From Tolypeutes matacus (Eukaryota > Chordata > Mammalia > Cingulata > Chlamyphoridae): a stretch of 64,000 bases of DNA. Below, in pieces: positions 58,450-64,000 of this stretch. Both the position numbers and the translations under genes were made by a program. How positions within the stretch are numbered: the first letter of the stretch is position 1; every line of letters starts with the position of its first letter. Where the stretch lies: assembly GCA_026826555.1 (NCBI GenBank), contig JAKSZT010053764.1:39926568-39990567 (forward strand), in the 5' to 3' direction. The notes under the pieces are model-generated. The model ran no database searches and was not told where the DNA came from. It worked only from the letters and a program-made list of their open reading frames with translations.

Positions 58450-58857
58450 CTTCCCTGCCCGTTCTGCCACTGCACCTTCCTGAAAGGAATCTTCCTTAAA
58501 GATTCCTTCAGATCTTTAAGCCTCTTATATCCTTAATAAGTACACAATATTGGCAGTCAAAATCTCACATCCATGTATTACAATAGTTCCACAATGCTTG
58601 GGCTGTGAAGAAAGTAGAATTATGGAGTAAATTGAAATATTCTAATATCCAAATACACCAGTGATAACAAGTTAGGAATGATACCAGTTCATGGTCAGTT
58701 GGAAGATTCTTGGAATAAAGATGCAAGCATCTGGGAATGAAAGGCAAGCCTATCTCTGATAACATGCCTACTTGAAAATGGCTAAAATATTTACTAGGAA
58801 GCAGAAGCAGATGACTTTGGAGCAAATTAACGATGCAATTTAATGTAAAATTCAAGG

Positions 58858-58958
58858 GAGCATGTGTAGTTCAGTGATTGAGCACCTGCTTCCCATGTAT
58901 GAGGTTCCAGGTTCAATCTCTGGTATCTCCTCCGTCCCCCTCCCTCCCCCCCAAAAAA
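58858..58958 (+). mobile_element. Short SINE monomer
   Basis: GTGTAGTTCAGTGATTGAGC and CCAGGTTCAATCTCTGG are the A- and B-box regions, with a C-rich then A-rich tail. The 13-bp duplication GTAAAATTCAAGG lies at 58,845-58,857 and 58,959-58,971. L2-like text follows at 58,985-59,075. Confidence 0.92.
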
Positions 58959-59199
58959 GTAAAATTCAAGGAGATTTTGAGGATTAATTTTAGTTCAATA
59001 AATATTTACTAACTATCTATGCACCATACTCTGTGCTATTGTTGAGCCCATAAAGAGAAGTAAGAGGTGCTTGGCTGATAGAGCGGACAGACTTGTATAA
59101 CTAGTTCAACACAATTCACAAATGTGTGCACCAGAGGGGGAGAGATAATATGTGTGGATGGGTGTAGGGATTAGAGGTTGGAAGAGTTCATGTGAGATA

Positions 59200-60130
59200 A
59201 TAATGCCGTACAATAAACCACCCCTATATTTGGTGGTTTATAATATTTTTTTAAATCATGATTCTGCAAATTGGTTGTAGGTTGGGGTCAGATCATCTCC
59301 ATGTATTTGTCATCCACCTTGGGCAAGTGGCTACCCAAAGATGTGTTTTCATGATAAATGTCAGGAATGTGAGAGGGCAAGAGGAAACATAAAATACTTC
59401 TCAAGGCCTTGGCTTGGAACTGTCACAATATCACTTCTGCTCCTGTGCCATTGAACCAAACAATCCATGTGGCCAAGCTCAACATCAATGGAGTGGAGAA
59501 ATATATTCTGCTCACTCTAGTGGGAGGTGACACAAATCACACAGAAAGGGAGTGGGTGTTTGGTTTTGGTAAGGAGGTGGTGGAGTATGGGAACAATCAC
59601 CCAAACTGCCTCAGGAAGGGATGCACTAGGGTGTGAAAATTGCATTCATCATAGGTATGGCTCAGACTAAACACATTACAGCTTCCCTCAGATGTCATGG
59701 TTTCATTTCTGGAATCAGAAAAAAAGGAAACTGGGCTTCCGGCTCTCTTCCTGCTTGAAGCCCTATTTCTTACTCCTTCACCACAGTCCTCAAAGGAGTG
59801 CCTTGTATGAGTTCCACTGGGGAGTCTTTTGCTTTTTGTTCATCCAGAACATGACAAAGGTGACTGTTAGGGGAAGATGACTGGGAATACCTGACTGACT
59901 GAGGGAGCTTTGTAGTCAAAGGGCAGCCTGTTGCCCTTACCAGTGAGTCATAGATAAAGTCTCTGGCCCTGCTGAAGAAATTTGGCATATGTAGGTCCCT
60001 CAAGAAGCCCTGGCTATCAGACAGGTGTCTGCAAATGACCTCCCAGTTCTGTCTCCTCTGATTGGGATCAAATAATATCCTGTGGATATTTATCTGAGAT
60101 CGGGGAGGCTGAAGACAAGGCATTCCGAGT
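59200..60130. mobile_element. Old interspersed repeat block, family unclear
   Basis: ACAATAAACCACCCCTATAT, TGTCACAATATCACTTCTGC and GTGGGAGGTGAC-type text at 59,200-59,560 resemble an old mammalian-wide LTR or DNA repeat. Text at 59,690-60,120 (GAGTCATAGATAAAGTCTCT) resembles an old LTR. The frames of 75 and 117 codons here are not genes I recognise. Confidence 0.4.
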
Positions 60131-60231
60131 GATTTTTAAGGCACACTCAGTTTCTTTTATGAGCAACATTTTATTCCCTTAAGGGAGGGAGTAGGGAAGC
60201 TGTACTAGGAACATGGAGAAATCCTGGCGCC

Positions 60232-60495
60232 GAGTGTGTGTGTTTGTGTGTATGTGAGAGAGAGGGAGACAGAAACAGAAACAGAAACAAAGAGAGAGTG
60301 TGGTAGATAGGTAAATAGATAGCTAGATAGCTAGATGATTGATAGTTAGATGACAGATAGATGATAGATAGATAGATAGATAGATGATAGATAGATAGAT
60401 AGATATAGATAGATAGATGATAAATGATGATAGGTAGGTAGAGAGAGAGAGAGAGAGAGAGATAATAGTTAGAAAATAGAAGATAGATGATAGAA
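60232..60495 (+). repeat. Compound GT / GATA / GA microsatellite
   Basis: GTGT-rich start, AGAAAC units, then many imperfect GATA units with AGCTAGAT variants, a clean GA run (about 60,440-60,460) and more GATA. It is longer and more mixed than the other arrays in the window. Confidence 0.95.
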
Positions 60496-60939
60496 CAGTC
60501 TGGTGGGGTGTGTTGGAGACAGGTAAGTGCTGGCTAAACTGCCTTTCCTGATGGAAATCATGACCATGTGATCAGGTTTGGGAGTATGAAGCCAGCAGTA
60601 TATTCCAGCCTAGAGAACTACCAAGAAAAGGCAGTGGTGATGGAGAGATCCCAGTAAGCCAAAGGGTACTCAGGCTATGTTGTGAAGGAACCCCTCCTCC
60701 ACCAAAAAGAGGGAAAAAAATTCAACCAAATGAAAAATCATCAAACCAACCCTTCTTCTCCCTAGTCTTCCTCAGCTTGGTAACTGGCATCAACATTGAC
60801 CCAGTTTAAGCTAAAATCTATGAGTTATCTCTCTTTTTAAAATTTTTTGCCATTATTTAATAGGTTTGGATTTGCAAGGCAGTCTGTATAGGCACATAGG
60901 CATTATGCCTTAAATTTATTTCCTTTTTGCATTTTTTGG

Positions 60940-61700
60940 TGGAACCTTTTTTTTTTTACTGAATTGTAACATGCATATAGAAAAGGGCACAACTCGTAAG
61001 TGTACAACTCGAGGATGTTTTTACAACGTGAACACACTGAGTAACCAGACCTGAAATCAAGAAATGTAATGTTACCAGCACACCAGGACTGTCTCTTGTC
61101 CCCAGGATCTCCCTTCTATTCAGCAGCCCCTCTCCTCAAGGGTAACCTCCTGATTTCCAACATCATTTTTTTTTTTTTTTTTTTTAACCGGGGATCGAAC
61201 CCAGTCTCTCCATATGGTAGACGGACGCCGAAACTCTTGAGCCACATCCGTTTCCCTCCAACATCATTTTGCCCGTTTCTGAACTTGCTTTAAATGGATC
61301 CTTACAGGCTGTCATCTTTCAGTTCTGGCTTCTTTTGTTCAACACTACATTTGTGAAACTTATCATGTTGTTGTCTGTAGCAACCACTTTCCCATTTTCA
61401 TTGTTCTACAGCATTCCATTGTATAAATCATCTACAATTTGCTTATCCATTTTACTGTGTAGGCATTTGGTTTCTTTTCAGCTCAGGGCTATGATGAATA
61501 AAGCTGTGAGCATTCTTGCAGTTGCCTTTGGTGAAGATGGATGCCTGCTTCTTGGGTGTATATCTCGGAGTGGAATTCCTGGGTATGTGTTCAGCTTTAG
61601 TGATTACCACCAACAGTTTTCCAAAGTGGTTGTGTCCATTTTCACTTCTAGATGCTATCTTTAATATTTTGTTCTTTGTATTCCATAACCAACTAAGCAG
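60940..61700 (-). mobile_element. Antisense L1M 3' region, split by a SINE
   Basis: TGAATTGTAACATGCATATA, AGTAACCAGACCTGAAATCA and, after the SINE, TGATGAATAAAGCTGTGAGC and CAGTTTTCCAAAGTGGTTGT are antisense L1M text. Confidence 0.85.
61170..61257 (-). mobile_element. Short SINE monomer, inverted
   Basis: T tail, GGGGATCGAACCCAG and CTCTTGAGCCACATCCGTTTCC. The 13-bp duplication CCAACATCATTTT lies at 61,157-61,169 and 61,258-61,270. Confidence 0.94.
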
Positions 61701-61861
61701 CAAATCCTGTGAGTCCTACCTCTAAAACAAATATTGATCTTGTCCACTTCTTCCAATCCCCAGCCCTGCCAACCCAGTCCTTGTCACTATCGCCTCTTTC
61801 CTGACTGGCATGAATCTAGCCTTGCTGCTGTCTTGTTGCACCTACTCCACTTCATTCTACA

Positions 61862-61996
61862 CACAGAAGCTGTGGCAAATGAATCATGTGCTCCAAAGGA
61901 GACATATTCTTAATGTTAATCCAAGTTCCTCCTTTTGAAGATGTTATTTTTAATCTTAAGGTGTGGCCCAGCTGAATCAGGGTGGGTCTTAATCCA
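61862..61996 (+). mobile_element. MaLR-like LTR, 5' fragment
   Basis: AGCTGTGGCAAATGAATCAT, ATATTCTTAATGTTAATCC and GGTGTGGCCCAGCTGAATC match the family's first third. It is cut off by the inverted LTR at 61,997. Confidence 0.75.
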
Positions 61997-62467
61997 TGTT
62001 TTAGTTTGCTAAAAGCTGCCAAAAGCAATATACCAGAAATGGGTTGGCTTTTACAATGGGGATTTATTAGGTTGCAAGCTTACAGTTGTGAGGCTGTGAA
62101 AATGTCCAGATCAAGGCATCAGATGACACTATCTCCCCTCCTCTGTCAGATGGGAAGGCACATGGCAGTGTCTCCTTTCTCTTCCAGGTCTCATTGCTTT
62201 CACCTTCCTGGTTTCTGTGGCTTCCTCTCTCGGCTTTTCTGGGTTTTTCTCTTTGTCTGTCTCCATACTTATCTCATTTATAAAGGGCTCCAGGAAGAGG
62301 ATTAAGACCCACCCTGGATCATGCCTTACTGAAGTAATCTAACCAAGAGGCCCCTAACTGAAGTGACCTAATCAAAAGGTCTCACCTACAATAGGTTCAC
62401 ACCCACAGGAATGGATTAGCTCTAAAGACATGATTTTTTGAGTTCCATCCAGCATCAAACCATCACA
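61997..62467 (-). mobile_element. MaLR-like 3' LTR, complete
   Basis: On the minus strand it runs from TGTGATGGTTTGATGCTGG to GGCAGCTTTTAGCAAACTAAAACA. The layout is that of the LTR at 22,134, including CCTAATAAATCCCCATTG. Internal sequence adjoins it on the right, so this is the 3' LTR of a minus-strand element. Confidence 0.85.
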
Positions 62468-63225
62468 TGCCACCCTCTGGACCCCCAAAATACATGTTCT
62501 TTCCATATGCAGACTACATTCAGCCCATCACAATATCCCAAAGCCTTAAATCATTTCAGTAACAATATTAAGTACAAAGTCTCATCAAAATCAGTTATAG
62601 TGTGATCTGTCCTGGGGCAGAATTCCCCTCAGGCTGTGGACCTGTGAAACTTAGAAAACAAGTTAACTGCTTCCAGTATAGAAAGGAGTCATAGGATACA
62701 CATTCCCATTTCTATAGAGAGAAATTGAAAGAAAGGAAAACAGGGGGTCATGAATCCCAAACAGTTCCAAAAACCTGCAGGGCATAGTCCACTAGATTTC
62801 AATGTCTGAGAGTCATCTATAGAAAGATGGATTGTCTTCAGGGCCTGATGGAGCAGCAGCCCCACCTTTTGCAAGTGCTTGCCCAATGGCCATGCTCTTA
62901 GCCCCACCCTCATGAAGCATTCGGTGGTGGCCAAACTCTAGGCCCCAGCTTCCAAGTGATGGCCAGACTCTCCTCAACCCCAGGGAATGTGCTCCACCCT
63001 CTCTGAAGCCTGGGGTGGCAACACTATTCCTGAACAACAGGGTGAAAGGCCTGCCTTCTCCAAGCTTTGGGGCATACACCCTTTCCACATACATGGGTGG
63101 ATCCACTCTCTTGGCCTGAGAAGATTTCTTTAGTCCAGACATCATCTTCCCTGGTTCTGCCTTAGAAGCCATTTTTCCTTCAATCTGTCCCTTTTCTGTC
63201 CCTTTTAGTCCAGGCTGGCAATGGT
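62468..63225 (-). mobile_element. MaLR-like internal region
   Basis: Next to the LTR, the minus strand reads GGCTTTGGGATATTGTGATG and CATGTATTTTGGGGGTCCAG, the arrangement seen before the 3' LTR of THE1/MST elements. An open frame of 171 codons continues into it but has no recognisable retroviral domain. MaLR internal regions are non-autonomous. The expected 5' LTR is not seen on the right. Confidence 0.65.
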
Positions 63226-63920
63226 TCCATTCACACAGATCTTGCAAAAACCTTGTAAGTGACACTGCAAGCTCCCAGAGCAAGGCGGATTGGGGACGGG
63301 GTCCTGCCCGGGGGTCTGTGCTGTGCACGCGTGGAGTGAGAGGCTTGGGACATCTATCTGCGCGGACCGGCGGCGTGGACCGAACGGTGGAGATTCGTGA
63401 GTTTTGAGGCTGCCGGTGGAGGTTGGCACAGGCGGCTGAGCCCCGCGGTTACGGAAATAAATAATAAAACGGCCATTTGGAGCCGCGGGCGGGGGCGAAA
63501 AAGTTTTATTTTCTGGGGAGCTGGCTGCCTGGCGCCCCTTGGACCTTGTGTGAGCAGAGCAAAAAGCTAGTCAGCACCCGGTGAACCGGAGAGGGGATTT
63601 TGGTCGGGGAACGGAGCTGATCTCCCTAGCCACCCAGGGATAAGACCCGGGCCGCTGCGGAGCCAGGAGGAAGGGACACTTCCCAAAAAAGGGAGGGTTC
63701 GGTTGGAAGACAGGGAAGGGTATTTTATATTTTTAGACATCGATCTGGCTGCCTGCACCGCCCCATAGCTTTGGGGAGCAGATAAGCCGAACTGAAGCAG
63801 CACCAGGCTGAGAGCAGACGCGAATCTGCACTCAAACTGATTTACTGAGCAGCCCGGTGACGCTGGAGCTCGGCGCCGGAAGGGGCGGAATCCGCCGGAA
63901 GGGGCGGAATCCGCCGTCTT
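63220..63920. promoter_or_regulatory. GC-rich promoter-like block with 19-bp tandem repeat
   Basis: CpG-dense DNA adjoins the MaLR fragment. GCCGGAAGGGGCGGAATCC occurs twice in direct tandem (63,875-63,893 and 63,894-63,912), each with an ETS-like CCGGAA core beside a GGGGCGG box. On the minus strand a TATA-like AAATATAAAATACC (about 63,735-63,722) and an AATAAA (about 63,515) follow in LTR-like order. It may be a retroviral LTR, a CpG promoter or an L1-type promoter. The window ends too soon to tell. Confidence 0.45.
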
Positions 63921-64000
63921 TAGCAATTTTCACTGACTAACATCAGAGTTTCAGCTAACCTGGGCAGTCCGGAAAGTGGGACGTGCTTGATTAATTTCCA

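Noticed and set aside
59409..59636. 75-codon plus-strand frame with a protein-like look
   Set aside because: The DNA resembles a common old interspersed repeat, not a gene.
60280..60480. CRISPR-like or satellite array
   Set aside because: It is an imperfect GATA/GA microsatellite with no unique spacers; CRISPR arrays are not expected in animal DNA.
62813..63328. 171-codon minus-strand frame as a possible gene
   Set aside because: It lies in the MaLR-like internal region and shows repeated worn-down text but no retroviral or cellular domain.

Overview
This is vertebrate nuclear DNA, and the repeats point to a xenarthran, most probably an armadillo such as Dasypus. The window is crowded with short tRNA-derived SINEs that have a GGTTCG-type B box and a graded A-rich tail, which fits the armadillo DAS families as I remember them. 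These sit beside L1, MIR, L2, hAT elements of the MER5 type and MaLR-type LTRs. Several SINEs keep perfect target-site duplications, so retrotransposition was recent.

The window is gene-poor. I find no multi-exon protein-coding gene. Three gene-derived sequences are recognisable. A 59-codon intact open frame at 48,998-49,177 (+) reads as the microprotein SMIM30. A full-length but broken intronless copy of COPS8 (COP9 signalosome subunit 8) lies at 57,867-58,449 (-). A decayed intronless TRIM-type copy (RING, B-box, coiled coil, PRY/SPRY) covers about 38,950-40,140 (+). The last two are processed pseudogenes or relics; the first may be a retrocopy or the real gene.

The main regulatory candidate is a CpG island at about 13,985-15,090 with no TATA box. 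It carries a consensus 5' splice site on the minus strand at 14,660/14,659 and a weaker one on the plus strand at 14,169/14,170, so it may be a promoter, possibly bidirectional. Two exon-like segments with good acceptors and donors lie on the plus strand at 24,692-24,760 and 41,376-41,559. They could belong to a non-coding or unknown transcript. A second GC-rich, promoter-like block (63,220-63,920) with a 19-bp tandem repeat sits at the right edge, next to an LTR retrotransposon fragment.

Layout: 0-0.7 kb SINE cluster; 1.8-6.35 kb degraded L1 with tandem 398-bp 5' units, interrupted by a SINE and by a retroposed unknown 3'-UTR-like sequence; 6.5-7.6 kb antisense L1; 9.5-10.7 kb L1 3' region; 10.7-12 kb simple repeat and hAT fossils; 12.4-13.9 kb mostly unique; 14-15.1 kb CpG island; 15.1-24 kb ancient repeats; 24.1-26.3 kb a 138-bp, about 95 per cent identical inverted repeat around a 1.95-kb spacer; 26.3-38.5 kb mixed repeats, an LTR with a primer-binding-site-like sequence and MaLR LTRs; 39-40.1 kb TRIM relic; 43-47.4 kb nested antisense L1; 49 kb SMIM30; 50-57 kb LTR and L1 debris; 58 kb COPS8 relic; 60.2-60.5 kb microsatellite; 61-63.2 kb L1 and a MaLR provirus fragment. 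The genes do not form a pathway or operon; what links them is retrotransposition.
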